NCBI RefSeq assembly: GCF_020085105.1
Contig: NC_058046.1
Location: 11,135,675-11,199,674, forward strand
Reading direction: 5' to 3'
Length of the DNA: 64,000 nucleotides
DNA from: Siniperca chuatsi
Taxonomy: Eukaryota > Chordata > Actinopteri > Centrarchiformes > Sinipercidae
Translations under genes and position numbers: made by a program
The notes under the pieces: generated by a model
What the model was told of the DNA's origin: nothing
Database searches by the model: none
What the model saw: only the letters and a program-made list of their open reading frames with translations
Shown: one piece after another, positions 12,101 through 30,400 of the stretch
Layout: each line of letters opens with the position of its first letter
How positions within the stretch are numbered: position 1 is the first letter of the stretch

Positions 12101-13834
12101 ATGTGGCTGTCATGGAGCCCAGGCTAGCCAGTTTATCTCCTCGGCTTGATTAAGGAGGTTCCACTCTCTCCTGTGTCAAGGCTTCAGAGTTAATTAACGC
12201 TGGATTGGCCAGACAGAGGAAGGCCTGAGGACAAGCAAACAAATGCTGCGGTCACATCGATGCACCTACTCCACATATTCTTACACACGTGTTTTAATGC
12301 TACACACCCCGCAGCAGGTGAGAAAAGGCTTTGAAAACAAACCTCTGATTCAGATCCAACGTAATTTAGCCTACTCGGTACAATGGAGCTTGACTTTGCT
12401 TAACATATTCTAGGTCACGACTACAGACTGCATGTAACTATTGTCATGGTCAAGTGAAGACTGCATCAAATATGCTGCAACAAAAGCTTTGCAAAAAAGA
12501 AATAAATAAAAGCAGCTGTGGCTTTGGCCTTGATGACAAGGCATTTCTGATATGACCCAGTGGGTTTTAGAGATTTTCATCAGCCAAAAAGGCAAAAATA
12601 AATAATAAAATCCCAACTCATCGGAATATTAGTAATCCTTCTATGAAAATCACCAAAAATGACAAGGTTTTCACATGACCACAGCAACCAGCGTCAGAAA
12701 AAGACACTATTAAAGTAATGACTGCGGTCTAGCTTCTCATTTCTGTGACCTTCCTTCTCCAAGTGAGAGTTACTAAAAACCTTTTGGAGAAGAATAATGT
12801 TTTGTATTGTGGAACACAGGACTCCAGGGCTTACATTGTTGCTGCTGGGGCCACAGGCCATTACAGTGAGAGAGAGAGAGAGTGGGGAGGGATGGAGGGG
12901 GCAGGTCGCTCTAATGGGATCGTTAGAACAGCCTGAGAGGTGAGACTCTGGCCACAGGGGAGGAAACAAGGACAGATGTAGAGAGGGCGGTGGAGCGGGG
13001 CTGGGGCTCTGTTTGTGTGTGGCGTTCGTGAGAATTTATATCCAGATCGCATCCAAAGGCAATGCCATTTGGGATAAGCAGGTTATCCTTTTCAAATCAA
13101 ATGTCAACACGGAGCACGCTACCCACAGTGAGAGCGAACACTGTGGTGAGTCACACGCTGTGTCTGCCACTGAAACAAATGTGTCACAGGTACAATGCTC
13201 TGCCAGTGGCCTACTTTCTATAAAAACAAATGCTTCAGGAGGAAGTGGCCGAAGCAGTGCGGCCATGCATGCAGAGTCACCTCGGGGGGGTGAAATGGGC
13301 TGGGGTCAGAGGCCCAGGAGGGGATTAAGTCACAGGTGGCACTGCAAGATTTAGGACACGCAGAACACATCAAACTGCATTCACACACATGAGCAGCTCC
13401 TGCTTGTTCTCCATCTGCTGCTTTGGGGAATGTTTTGAGGATGTATGGCTGCATGAGCATCAAAGCAGGCTTCAAGCAACAGTGCACAAACTGAATGTAA
13501 ACAGGTCTGACTTTGCCGTACTCGGGCCGAGCTGTGTGCAGTTTCTCCTTACCTTCCTCAGTAATTTGAGCACGTCGGTTGCCTGCTCTATCCTGCGGTC
13601 ACGGAGCAGCTTCTGTATCTCTTTGATCCACGCCACTCGCCTCATGTACGGGCTGTGGTTGGTCCTACGCAGCATCCCAGGCAGTTTGTCTGATTTCAGC
13701 ATCAGTGCAAACAGAAAGTCCCCGCTGCCCCGACTGCCCCTGTCGCTCTCTCCGGTGCTATCTAGAAGCTTGCGTCGCTTTTTGGAGAAATTCTCATTGT
13801 CCAGGCTGCTCTGCCTGCTCAGTCTGGAACCCAT
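3179..13834 (-). CDS. lrrc75b: LRRC75-family leucine-rich repeat protein (LRRC75B-like), 4 coding exons
   Basis: Coding exons in transcript order are 13834-13553, 10690-10562, 9607-9495 and 3794-3179. They total 1140 bp, or 379 aa plus stop, with phases 0, 0 and 2 agreeing at every junction. The start is the ATG opening with MGSRLSRQ, a possible N-myristoylation context. Residues 1-94 are basic and helical; 95-175 hold the conserved family core (NLVDPISHELLLSLAR, then CRQLIYHLTPHSKW); 215-300 hold the LRR segment with LALNGNRLT and WIDLGNNVDIF. Residues 333-351 are almost all Glu/Asp, ahead of a 27-residue tail. The product is somewhat longer than the mammalian proteins (about 315-345 aa from memory) because of the acidic tail. 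Human LRRC75B has been linked to control of myogenic differentiation; that role is not visible here. LRRC75A and LRRC75B are close paralogues. I chose B because the gene is head-to-head with GGT1, as in human. The exon 2 donor (GTCAGC) is weak. Confidence 0.88.
3862..3903. repeat. perfect 18-bp inverted repeat (hairpin)
   Basis: The arms are 3862-3879 and 3886-3903, exactly complementary over 18 nt, with a 6-nt loop. The left arm reads CACCCTCCAGCTAAAACC. It lies in intron 3 of the LRRC75-family gene, just upstream of the last exon's 3' splice site. The 'CAGCTAAAACCAG' motif resembles the ends of palindromic fish MITEs, so a deleted MITE relic is one explanation. Confidence 0.9.
4300..4440. 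repeat. dispersed-repeat fragment with internal hairpin
   Basis: The sequence resembles a common fish interspersed repeat: 'ccaccaaagaag', then 'gaaatttggtgaaaattagg', then 'caagcaacaatgtggatc'. It ends in an 11-bp perfect inverted repeat (4392-4402 and 4410-4420, AATGTGGATCT with a 7-nt loop). The family assignment is from recall and the ends are approximate. Confidence 0.45.
7936..8240. mobile_element. MITE copy A ('TTTTGGGAAA' terminal inverted repeats)
   Basis: A non-autonomous DNA element about 300 bp long. The left end (7940-7958, ATTTTGGGAAATACGCTTA) pairs with the right end (8206-8224) with one mismatch over 19 nt. The interior carries the block TTAGCTTAGCATAGCATAAAGACTGGAAACAGGGG. 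Two other copies lie in this window (18922-19897 and 38491-38914). It sits in intron 3 of the LRRC75-family gene and has no coding capacity. Confidence 0.85.
9608..10561 (-). other. LRRC75-family intron 2
   Basis: Intron between the exon 2 donor (AAG|GTCAGC at 10561) and the exon 3 acceptor (TTCTACAG at 9608). Nothing else recognisable lies inside. The donor departs from the usual GTRAGT, but the reading frame and the match to the family across the join are clear. Confidence 0.75.
10691..13552 (-). other. LRRC75-family intron 1
   Basis: Intron between the exon 1 donor (AAG|GTAAGG at 13552) and the exon 2 acceptor (CTCTGGTAG at 10691). It contains simple CA repeats (about 11655-11680) and a short GA-rich tract (about 12867-12882). 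I see no exon or mobile-element terminus. The short ORFs are judged to be noise. Confidence 0.7.
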
Positions 13835-13952
13835 GGTAATATTTTCCTACAGATGCAGGCGGCGTTTGTGTTGCAGCTCAGACAATATTACCAAAAGGAC
13901 AAGCCCATGATCAGCGCATGTTTTCTGCCAGCAGATGCTCCTCAGTGGATGG

Positions 13953-13986
13953 TAAAAAAAAAAAAAACAACAAAAAAAAAAAAAAA
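13953..13986. repeat. interrupted poly(A) tract
   Basis: Two runs of A separated by CAAC, about 34 bases in all, just upstream of the LRRC75-family start codon. This is a poly(T) tract on the sense strand of that gene, within its likely 5' UTR or proximal promoter. Confidence 0.9.
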
Positions 13987-15102
13987 CAGCGCCGTGCTGT
14001 CTGGCGCTGTGTTGCTGTCGGCAGACTGACGATCCGGTGCAGAACCACACAATATCACAGTCTAATTTATCACCAATTATCTCATGCACCCGTCACGCAT
14101 TGCTGTTTTGATTTTTTCCCACCGCTGGCTACGTGCGCCTGGCTCGGATGATGAGGATGCTCCGGCTGTTTCATCCTCCGGCCGTCTCTGCTCTACGCTG
14201 CTGTTTAGGTTTTGTGCAACGTGGAGCGTCCGGCCAATCCCAGCATATGGTTCCCGCTGCGCGTCTCCCCTCCCAGGCTTGAAATTCCTCTCTGTGCAGC
14301 ATAAAGGAAGTCAGTGTTGTTTTTAACGTCTTACGCAACCATATGAACCAACGCACAATCACGCTCAAGTTCTCTAAATAACTCGAAATGTATGAAAAGA
14401 CTAAAGTTTCAGTTTATCTTGAGGGGTATGTTTCTGAGGGAGGTTTTAGATTTAGCCTTCAGAAGAACTGAGAGTTTGTCTTTTTTCTCCAGTTGCCCAA
14501 ATATGTGCTTTGCCATTGGCCCCTCAATAAATATGAATTTCTCTTTTGGCAGTCTTGTCAGTCAGCGATTGCATGAGCTGTCAGATCCTGTTTGCATTTG
14601 TCACAACTCCACTATTTCATTGTCATTCTTTGAAGTACATCCAAGTCCCAGTGTGCCTTTCTGTCATATGAATCAGTATCTTGGTCCAGGGACCCTAAAG
14701 GGTCATTGATGGGGGATCCAAGGGTGCATCCAGCTACATAAGAGACAGCTCTCAGTTCAGATATTTCACAGCACCCTCCACACCTGCACTTTAGGAAATT
14801 GAATGTTACTGTAAACATAAACGCAGCTTCTCTCAGATTGCATGGGATTCAGTCTTATCAAAGATGTTTGTGATGTAGTGTGTTTCTATTTGTAGGTCCC
14901 ATCATTGTGGCTTTAAGGACTTTGATCCTGATCTGACCTTATTTCCTGTTATGATTCAGACTTACCCTTGTTTAGTGGAGCAGGATGTTTGATGCTCTCT
15001 AATAAATATTCCCCCTGGCTGCACTACATCCTCTCTGAACCCAGAGTTAAGAATTAAAGCACTGTGAGAATCAAATGTTAACAGAGTGCTGCAACGATAG
15101 AG

Positions 15103-15886
15103 CAGTGGTCCCAACCTGGGGTCTGGACTCTGGGGGTCACAAGACTCAGAGGGGTCTGAGGGGTTGTGAGATGATTAAGATGATACACCACTTTTACAGA
15201 TGAAGTTCAGTTTACATAAGGAGCACTACACTGTATAATATCCTTTGTGGCTCTGGAAGGAGATTTCTAAATTTAGCAAAAATAATGTAATCAGGGTTAT
15301 CTCTTGGGCTTGAGACTTTTTTACTGTTACAAACTGAAGGTGTGGTGTTTGAAAGATGTGGGCATTTAGGAGGCAGAGGGGTTTCTCATGAAAGACATAA
15401 CTGAGTTGCATTATGGGAACTGTATGATCCAGCCTCTTTGGAGCTTGACTCTCTCGGCCTCTGCTGCTTCAATTTTGTCTCTTGCGAGCCCCTCAACTTT
15501 GGAATACCCCTTTAACTGGACAGGAAAGCAGAAAAAAATGACTTTTTATTCGTTCTTCTAAACTTTGCTATTTGTTTATTAATTACTGGATAATTTTACC
15601 TCTTTGTGCCTAAAAAAACCCCCAACCCTCTGTAAATGTGGGCGCCAGCTAGCTAATTTTTAACTGCAGTCCTTTGGCAAACCAAAATGATCAAGATAGC
15701 ACACAAATTGCATAGAGCAACAGGAAGCAGCAAAACACTGATGCAATAGGGGTGCCCCTGTAGCTTTCCTGTCACCTCTCAACCATCGACTATCAAATAA
15801 AGGCAAAAATGCCCCCAGAATACTTAAAAGCATGAGCAACCACCATCATTTTAATGGATCAAAAGCAAAAAGTTTGGGAACCTCTG
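15103..15886. mobile_element. hAT-like non-autonomous DNA transposon
   Basis: The left end begins CAGTGGTCCCAACCTGGGG and the right end, reversed, reads CAGAGGTTCCCAAACTTTTT. This is the CAGNGGTTCCCAA terminus typical of many vertebrate hAT/Charlie-like elements. The 8-nt flanks (cgatagag and agctagaa) match at 5 of 8 positions, so they may be a decayed 8-bp target duplication. There is no transposase ORF in the 780 bp. It lies in the lrrc75b-ggt1 divergent spacer. Confidence 0.7.
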
Positions 15887-17369
15887 AGCTAGAAAACATG
15901 AATCTATTAGTTTTTTCTTTCACCATCCAGCCATCCACTCCAGAAAAACACAGTTGTCCATTGCTGCTAAGAAAAACTAAGTTGAATTCCAACTTATAAT
16001 TGCAGCACACACACACAACAGATTGTGTCTGTGGAGGCCCTATCATTAAAGAACTGTAGCCACCCATAAAAAACACATGACATCACCTCCTTTTCCATTG
16101 TGGCCTTCTCTCTGCTGCAAGTGTTTCTGCAGGCTGCGTTTCACCTGTCGCTGAGGAACAACAGAAGTGTGTGATTTGATTTGCTGCTGAGTATATAGGC
16201 ACAGACAAGCCTTCTCCTTTATTGTGTGAAAACAATTGGAAGGAGAACTGGTGGGTTGGAGTATATCCCTCCCAGCAAAGTCAAAATGAAACCTATAAGC
16301 CTCTAGCTGTGGGATAAAAATATGAACAAGCTCCAGCTGATATTTCATAAAACAACCCCCATCCAGTGACAGTGGCATGTGCACAAAGGCTGAAAGAAGG
16401 CTTTTGTGATCTGCAACAAACAGATATGTAATTGTCCTCTTCCGCTATAAATCAGCTCTGTCCATTAAATAAACTCCCCTCCTTGGGGTGGCACTGAACC
16501 TGGGCGATCCAGAACAGGATAGCAATGATTAGATTTAGACACAATCACAGCAGCGGCAGTGGCAGCAGCCCACAGGCTCCTCTGAAAGGGCTTTATCAGT
16601 GTGGCCCAGCAACAGGAGTGCATGCTGGATTAGCTGAGGTACCACAGATGGGTATTTGCTGTTGAGAAGCTCCTGTCACAGACGCTGCCAGCTCGGACCT
16701 GTGCTGCTGGTTGAAGACTCAGGCATCTCAATTGGTCTGAGGATGCCTGCAGAATAAACCAAATAGACTGTGACACGACTACTGAGCATGGCAACGCTGC
16801 TGGCTGAGCCAATCACACAGAGCCCCGAGTCAGGGCTGAATGCTGCCTACATCTGTAAACAGATCACTCTCACCTTCACTTAGGCAAGCCTGCCAGATTG
16901 ATATCAGAGTGAAAGGCAAGGTTATAGAGGACTGAAAAGACAAACTCAAGAGTTTCACTTCAAAGAGAGGAAAAGGAAGCATCCATCATTTGAAGAAGGG
17001 ACATCTAGTTTAAAAAAAAATGGTTGATTGAACAAATTCAGATTTTTATGAAGAATTGAATGTGCAGTTTTCTGTCAGAGTTTCGAACCTTCATTGCTAA
17101 TATTCCCAAGAGTTCAAATATACAGTGGTCACAGAAGAAAGCTTTAATGACCATTGCCCTTCCACCTATGTACCTTTCTCTCTCCATGCGTTTATTTTTC
17201 TGCCTGTAACTTTCGAAAACATATACACAAATGAAGCCCATGCTTATTATCCAGAAAGCACAGCTCATCAGCATCACAGTGTGACACCTGAGCTAAGTCA
17301 CACCTGAAAACCAAAGATGACGCATCATGTTCCATCACTCCTGACTGAAGCTGGCCATACTAAACACCT

Positions 17370-17500
17370 CATCATTATTTCTGACACACACGGAGAGCCT
17401 GTTGAATGGCCAACTCCTTTCTTCTGTCTTCTGTTTGTCCAATATTTTCCATCTACCTGTACAGAAACAATACATTTAAGGTGAGTGAATGCTCTGCTCT
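17370..17500. repeat. repeat unit shared with ggt1 intron 4
   Basis: About 130 bp here (around TTTGTCCAATATTTTCC, then ACAATACA) is clearly similar to 19165-19290, which lies inside MITE copy B in ggt1 intron 4. The MITE ends themselves are not evident here, so this is a partial copy. It ends about 170 bp upstream of the ggt1 start codon. The motif AAG|GTGAGTGA near 17478 looks like a splice donor and could close a 5' UTR exon. Confidence 0.6.
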
Positions 17501-17671
17501 CTCTTCTTAAAAAAAAAAAAAAAAGATAGACTTATTTCCACATTGTTATTTATGTAAAGGTTTGGCTACCACTCTGAAAATAATGGGTGATGTCTGGAGG
17601 AGAAGACACTTGTTTCTGAGCTGAAGGATCCTTTATGACTGTGAGGTGTGTCGATTTACTCGGTCAGGAAA

Positions 17672-24089
<6,418 letters not shown>

Positions 24090-25160
24090 CCGTGACTTCA
24101 GGTCCTTCTCTGCTGCTCTCAGTCTGGACACTCTCCTCAAAGACACTTGGACAGAGCCACAATACAAAAGTGTCTGCATTGAAGACTCAAGCAGTGTTTA
24201 AGCTATGGAGATACAGCCACCACTCCTTCTCTGAGATGAATTTCTTTTACTCCAACATGGAAAATGACTCCATTCCAAAACCTCTTTTACTCAAACTCAA
24301 TTATTCAGCATTACTTATTTGTTTGGCATTATTTTTGAGTTTTGAAGTAAAATAAGAGGTTGCACCAAGTTTGACTCCTGTATCATCACTACTGGATACT
24401 GGTCATGAAGGTGACATCTGCTTTATATAATACACCTATTTTATGTATGACACAGTATCCACCATATTAAAAACAACCAAAAAAAGTACCAATAATTAGG
24501 CAAATGATAATATCATAATAAGAAATGTTTCCTCACTATGTTTTAGGTAAGAATCTGAGTGGTTGTAGGTTGTCCGTGTAGTATTTTCATTTATTTTATT
24601 GTCTAAGAAAAAAAACAAAACAATTTGTCTGAAAGGGGGGCTTGTTTTCATGTCAAACTGATGAAATCGATTAAAAACTAGACCTGCAAGCAGGTATACC
24701 AATTAAAAATAAGGACACCTCAGGTCGTTTGCCTGTTTTAGCAAAATGTCTACCAACATCTTTCTCCTGATGGAAGTGGATCCTGAAATGAACATTATTT
24801 AGAGGAAACTGACCGTGTTGTTTTCTACCGTGACTCTATATTGAAACTATTACTTTTGAATTGTAAATGTTTAATATCGAGTAGAGGTTAAGTGAATGTA
24901 TAGTGTATTCTGAAAAATACATTTGCAGATATATTTTTCTAAACATGCATTGTTCTTATGCCATGTTTGTTGCCATGCTTGTTATTAAACATTTTGAACA
25001 AAGATGTTATATTTTACCATATGGACCCTCTGGGTATTTCTGTGCTGTTTCTATACTGGAATACTAGGCACAAAATCACTATCTTTTAGTTTGTGGCTGG
25101 TCAGATTTTGTTCTTTAGTGTTAATACTGAACCTCATGTATTGTGGTAAATAAATGTAAT
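24090..25160 (+). other. ggt1: probable 3' UTR of ggt1
   Basis: The stretch follows the ggt1 stop codon and has no further exon. Candidate poly(A) signals are ATTAAA near 24466 and 24984 and a canonical AATAAA at 25149-25154. The last is preferred only because it is canonical. Confidence 0.4.
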
Positions 25161-25229
25161 CCAGGGCACATACACAGAATGACCCAAAGCTTCAGTGCCG
25201 GTACAGTTAATCAGATGTTTGCTATAGCC

Positions 25230-25365
25230 ATAGCCAACAATTATTTTCATTATTGATTAATCATTTAGTCCATAGAATTAAAAAAAAAAACAACCCCAAA
25301 ACATCAAAATTTCCTCAAGGTGATGTGTTCAAATTGGTTGCTTGTTTGACTAGCTGTCCAACACC
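25230..25365. repeat. dispersed repeat fragment
   Basis: Starts with ATTATTTTCATTATTGATTA and continues through a poly(A) run to CCTCAAGGTGATGTGTTCAA and CCAACACCCAAGGAAACTG. It resembles a very abundant fish interspersed repeat known to me by pattern. Boundaries are approximate. It lies in the convergent ggt1-anapc5 spacer. Confidence 0.55.
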
Positions 25366-25389
25366 CAAGGAAACTGTACTATGAGTCTA

Positions 25390-25540
25390 CAGCTGTGCTT
25401 TGAGCTATATGGTAATGTCAGCATGGCAACATGCTCACAATGACAATGCTAACATGCTGATGTTTGGCAGGTATAATGTTTACCACATTCCCCATCTTAG
25501 TTTAGAGTGTTAGCATTTGCCAATTAGCTAATCGACTACA
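25390..25540. repeat. dispersed repeat, short copy
   Basis: It matches the opening block of the repeat at 23130 (ACATGCTCACAATGACAATG, AGGTATAATGTTTACCACAT, TTAGCATTTGCCAATTAGC). The downstream part of the long copy is absent, so this is a truncated or internally deleted copy about 2.2 kb away. Confidence 0.7.
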
Positions 25541-27446
25541 CTATAAATCAACCCACTGTTTCAGCACTATAACAAAGCACAGTGAAAAAAATGTTTTTTT
25601 TTTTTGTAAGGACAAAAGGTTCAATTATGGTCAAAGGAGGTAAACAAAACCTGTGCAGGACTTAGGACGCCTGAAGAGACCGTGTTTTACTTTCACTGTC
25701 CAGTGAGTTTCAATCAGCATTCAGTAAATATCTCCACTCATGTGTGCTCCTTGAGCAAATGAAAAACCAAGTACCAGCAACATTGTTGCTGCTTTTGGGT
25801 AAAAACCTCAATCTAAAAAATGTCAGCTTTTTGTTTTTGACTTTTCTGAGCTTAACCCCAACTTTTTAGCTGCTTTAAAAAAAAATCTGATCAGGTTTGA
25901 AAGAGCTTTAAAATCCCATAGATGGTAGAATTTTCTCAACTTATGTAAATTGCTTTGCTGCATTAAAAGCACTTTGTAACCAGGAGCGTCAAATTCAAAT
26001 AGGAAGCTTTCTGCTGTAAATTGTTGGATAACAATTAGTGGTTGAATCCCACTGCAGCAAATCATACCTGCAACATTAAGACTATTTGGGTAAAAGCATC
26101 AACTGAAGGCCAGATGCTCAACTCTGCACTACGTTAACACAAAGAAACTCCTTTTATAGTGTTTTCGGAAGAGCATTAGTTCATCCTAGACCGACCCTGT
26201 GAACTGGCCCATATACTCTACCCTCTGTTAGTCGTAATCAAAACAAACATGTAAATACAAGTACGATATGGCCCTGTGCCAGATGCCACATCACAACAAG
26301 CAACTGTCAAAAGTCCTCACTCGTGAGAGCAAGGCACATCATATAACTCTGATATTTACATGGAAAACAGGCCTGCTTTTACTACGCACAACTGTGATCT
26401 ATCTGTTTATGTAGTAAATGACATGAAGCCAAACATGGCACTTTAACTCAGTCAACAGGAACTTTCAGGGGGCCGGCACAGATGGTAAATGAGAGAGAAA
26501 TTTCCTGTCAACAGTCCCTGAGGGCTCCAATCAGACACCTCCCCTTTAATGGCTTGTGGACAAACAAAACAATCACATCCTGAAATATCAAAATATGGAC
26601 AAGTAGTAACTTTAAAGACTACTGAAACTATAACTTAACTGTACCACAGAGATATTCTCGCTAAAGATATATTCCAAATTATTCCTACAGTTGTGTCAGA
26701 TTAACTGAAAACTAAATAAGATGAAACAAGTCGTTTATTTTCTTGAAAGAAGTGCACTAAGTAATGGATTACAGGCCCGTCAGGACACCTAAGTATAATG
26801 TTATGGCCAAGATTGTTGTCACAAATCGTGTCAGACGTAAGTGGAATACAGATGCAGCATCTGGTGTTATGTCATCGCGGGTCTATTGCATTATAAATGT
26901 GATCACGATTTCCTCCTCTGGATTCCAGCTTCATCAGTATTCTTGTGGCGAAATATGAATCATCCAGGCCACTGAAACACATCCGTCTTGTAGCTAACTG
27001 TGATATTACCCTCATTCATCAAGAAGCAGAGGGTAAATCAGCACGGCCATGACAGCTCCCGATAAACTTTCTACCACACCGTCGGCTGGCATGTTATGTC
27101 TGTCTGACAAGCCTGGACTGTTGCTGTGATGGAAGCTGTTAAACCACGTTATATTTATCATCAGGCCATCATTCAAATCTGTACCTGACGAGTGAAGAGA
27201 CAATTTACCTATTCTCGGTCAACTGGAAACTCAGCCTTATTCACGACTACTGACATTGCCCTCTCTAATTATCATCTTGGCACTGCTTGTAAAGAGTTCC
27301 ACAATTGTCTAAATATTTATAAATGCTTTGGTGCTAACAGAGCAGGACAGATCTTTAGGACCATCTAGTGGTGAGTAGCAGTGACTCACTGTTGTGCCCT
27401 TTTCACTAGCCAAAATAACTCTAGTTTGTTGTTGGGCAGGAAGCAG
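25541..27446. other. convergent spacer, including likely anapc5 3' UTR
   Basis: ggt1 and anapc5 are tail-to-tail across this region. A minus-strand AATAAA (TTTATT at 26734-26739) is a candidate anapc5 poly(A) signal about 700 bp beyond its stop. Nothing else is recognised here. Confidence 0.4.
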
Positions 27447-30400
27447 TCAGAGTCGCATGGAGACGGGTGGTGCTGGTGATTGCAGCTCCTGGTCCAGCAG
27501 CCGGAAGAGCATGGCACTTTTGTTGCACTGCGAGGTTTGTCCCAGAGAACGGTGGAGCTGAGCCTGCAGGTAGTGGACATCCCGCAGCCGCTCCTTACAG
27601 TTCAGCTTGGAGAAATAGGCTGCAGCCTCGTTTAGCGTGTCAACAGCCAAAACTGCCAAATGCAAATCTGCAGGGAGACAATAAGCAGCAGTGTGTAAAT
27701 AGAGGCTGTACAGCCACTCGACACTATGAGATACGGATCAGTATTCGGCAGGGTGGCCGAGGCTGTTACCTGCTCGCCCTTGTCCGTTTGGCCTGAACCC
27801 AGCCACCGCCATCTGACAGCGGGCTGTCAGCAGCAGGGCTCGGCCTTTGTCCATGACCGCTCCGTGGGCCAGAACAGGCTCGATGGCTTCATGCAGGACA
27901 CTCAGTGCCTGCTCAGGAACCCCCAACATCAGCTGTAGAAAGGAGAGAAAGCAAAGGCAATAAATAAACCATGCGTGCTGTGCTGCTTTTATTTTGCATA
28001 GACATCAGCCATAATGCCAAAAAAGGCTTTGGTGATTTGCATGTATGGGAACTGTAGTTTTTGAGTGTTTTTGAGTGAAGTTTGTTTTTCTGTTGTGGAT
28101 GACCTGAGTGAAGGCCAGGTGAAGGATGGTCTCTGAGGCCAGGGACTGTAGGTGGTGCTGTCTAGCCAGAGCCAAGGCCTGCAGGAGGAGAGGAAGAGCT
28201 GTGGAGAAGCCAGATGACTCCCAGTGGAGCTCAGCGGTGGAAACCATAACTCTGTGTGAGACATAAACAGGCAGTTTATACGCATGAGAAATAATTTAGC
28301 TCAGTCTGATCCCCAAAAAAGCATATGTTATTTTTGAAAAAGCCTTCATGTTTGTTTCCTCGTCATTTTATGACGGTGTCAGTTGGTGTCTCCAAAGATG
28401 ATGCATAATGTGAATGTCAAACATTAAATATTTATGGCGGCACTAAAAAAGGCGAGTCAATTCAATTCCACAAATGAAAAAAAAAGAAAGACAAAGATTA
28501 GGTGTGTTCACTCTCCTGTAGACTCCAGGAAACAGATTATCATGTTATCAGAAAATGCGTTATCAAGAAATAACAAAAGTGTCTGTCTACCTGATGATCA
28601 CCTCTGTACATTTGGTCTTCTCACAGTGCAGCTGCAGCCGCTGTAAGATACTGTACGCCTCTGTGCTCCGATTTAGAGCCTTCAAAACTTGAGCTTTCCT
28701 GTCAGAAAATGCACTGTTACAGCTCCAACACAACTTACACATGTACGAGACAGCCATTGTTAAGATTAGAAGTGGAGATTTGTGCCTTGGTATTACCTGT
28801 AGAGACCATCTGTTTTGTTTAAGGCAGAGATTGCGGTGACTAGTGGCTCTGCCAAATGGTATTTCCCTTCGTTCATATGTCTCTCAAACTGGATTTTCAG
28901 ATCGCACAGCATCCAGAGCTGCATTGGAGATTTTTAGTAAACAAAAACAACATTATTTTATACATTTGCTACATCATATCGTGCATCACAGAATAAAGCA
29001 AGTAAGTCTCACCCTCTGCGCTACACAGCCAAAATGCAATAACTACATATTTGGTCAAAATTTACTATAGACCTGAATCTAGTCTAGTTTGTCACAGAGA
29101 GACAGCCAACTATTATCTAAAGTAAGAGAGCTATATCAAGTGAAAACTACCTGGTGTACTAGCCACGGTTAGACCCAGCTAAAGCTAAAACTAAATATAC
29201 TCGATAATTCCCTAGTTGTTATCTTTGAAAAATAAACAAAACCAAAATCTATTTTGATAAACCGACACTCTTGGTAATTTAGTTTGTTAGCTTAGCAGAG
29301 TAGCAGCAACTGCCATCTCAATTTTTGACTAGAGTGGAATTCATGTGATTTAGTGTGGTCTAACTACCTTTAAATCACATATTTAAATGTACTTAATTTG
29401 TAAATTCATTCATTATATTGATTTTAATAGAAATACTAATAGCAGTCAGACAGCCAGACACCTAGCAAGACAAATACATTTAATCCCCATGAATTATGGA
29501 TTGTAAACAAACTAGTTAAAATGGACGAGAAAGCTGAAATAACAAATTTTTTGGAAGATGCTTTTCCCCTGCATTCAGTGAACATCATCTAAAAAGGCAG
29601 AAAGAAGTATCTGCAGTTTAGTCCTTATGTAGGTTCTATGGCAATTATTATTTTTTGGTAAAAAAAACCCAAAACAAAAACAAACAAAACAAGCCTAAAA
29701 AAGGCATAATAAAGACATTACAACCTTTTTATCTGTTACACAGTTTGCTGGCCAGCCTGAAAACTTCCCTCTTTCTGTAGTTACTGCTCTCTGCCTTTGT
29801 CGGACAGCACTGAATAATACAGTATGGTTAAGAGAAGGCACCTTAGCATGCTGTGAGTGAGGAGGAAACTGTTCTTTCAGATGCTGGAGAATCTCTGAAA
29901 CTGCACTGTACAGGCCCTGCAACAGAGGCGAAAGGGTTAAGTGTTGAACTCCGCCCAGGAGCTGGGAAAGAAGCTGAAGAACCTGATCAATGTTTATTAA
30001 ATTCCCGCAATGCTGGGCCATCGGACTAATAGATATGCAACAGCGGGACAGAAAGCAGACAGATGAGATCAAATGAAATGTGTTACCTGCTCAGCGTGCA
30101 GCTCAGCCAGGTGGCAGAGAGCCACAGCGAACGCCTCTGTGTTGTTTTGCTGGACCCCGAAGTTCACTGGCTCCAGACTGCTCATGTTGAGAAGCAGCTG
30201 GGCCTGCTGCAGAGCCATGGTGCTGCAGGAAACACAGGAAGCCACATAAAGGACTTGGAGATAAAGTGCTGGTCATGCATACACTTATATTTTTACACCT
30301 ACACTTGTGGTTTTTATATTTATGCTGATGACGAGTTTGTCTTGTCCATTAGATGTCTGAAATGTCAATCCATACATAAAAACCTGACACATTTCAACCA

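Larger units (their letters stand above)
13835..17671. promoter_or_regulatory. shared head-to-head upstream region of lrrc75b and ggt1
   Basis: This 3.8-kb spacer separates the divergent start codons of the LRRC75-family gene (13834) and ggt1 (17672). It must carry promoters for both unless an upstream non-coding exon exists. The segment about 13990-14290 is visibly richer in G, C and CpG than its surroundings and is the likely lrrc75b promoter or 5' UTR. An A-rich tract (about 13953-13986) and a hAT-like element (15103-15886) lie inside. No TATA box or transcription start can be assigned from sequence alone. Confidence 0.45.

Noticed and set aside
17648..17671. Upstream GTG start adding eight residues to ggt1
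   Set aside because: Vertebrate initiation at GTG is rare, and the ATG at 17672 puts the signal anchor at the expected place.
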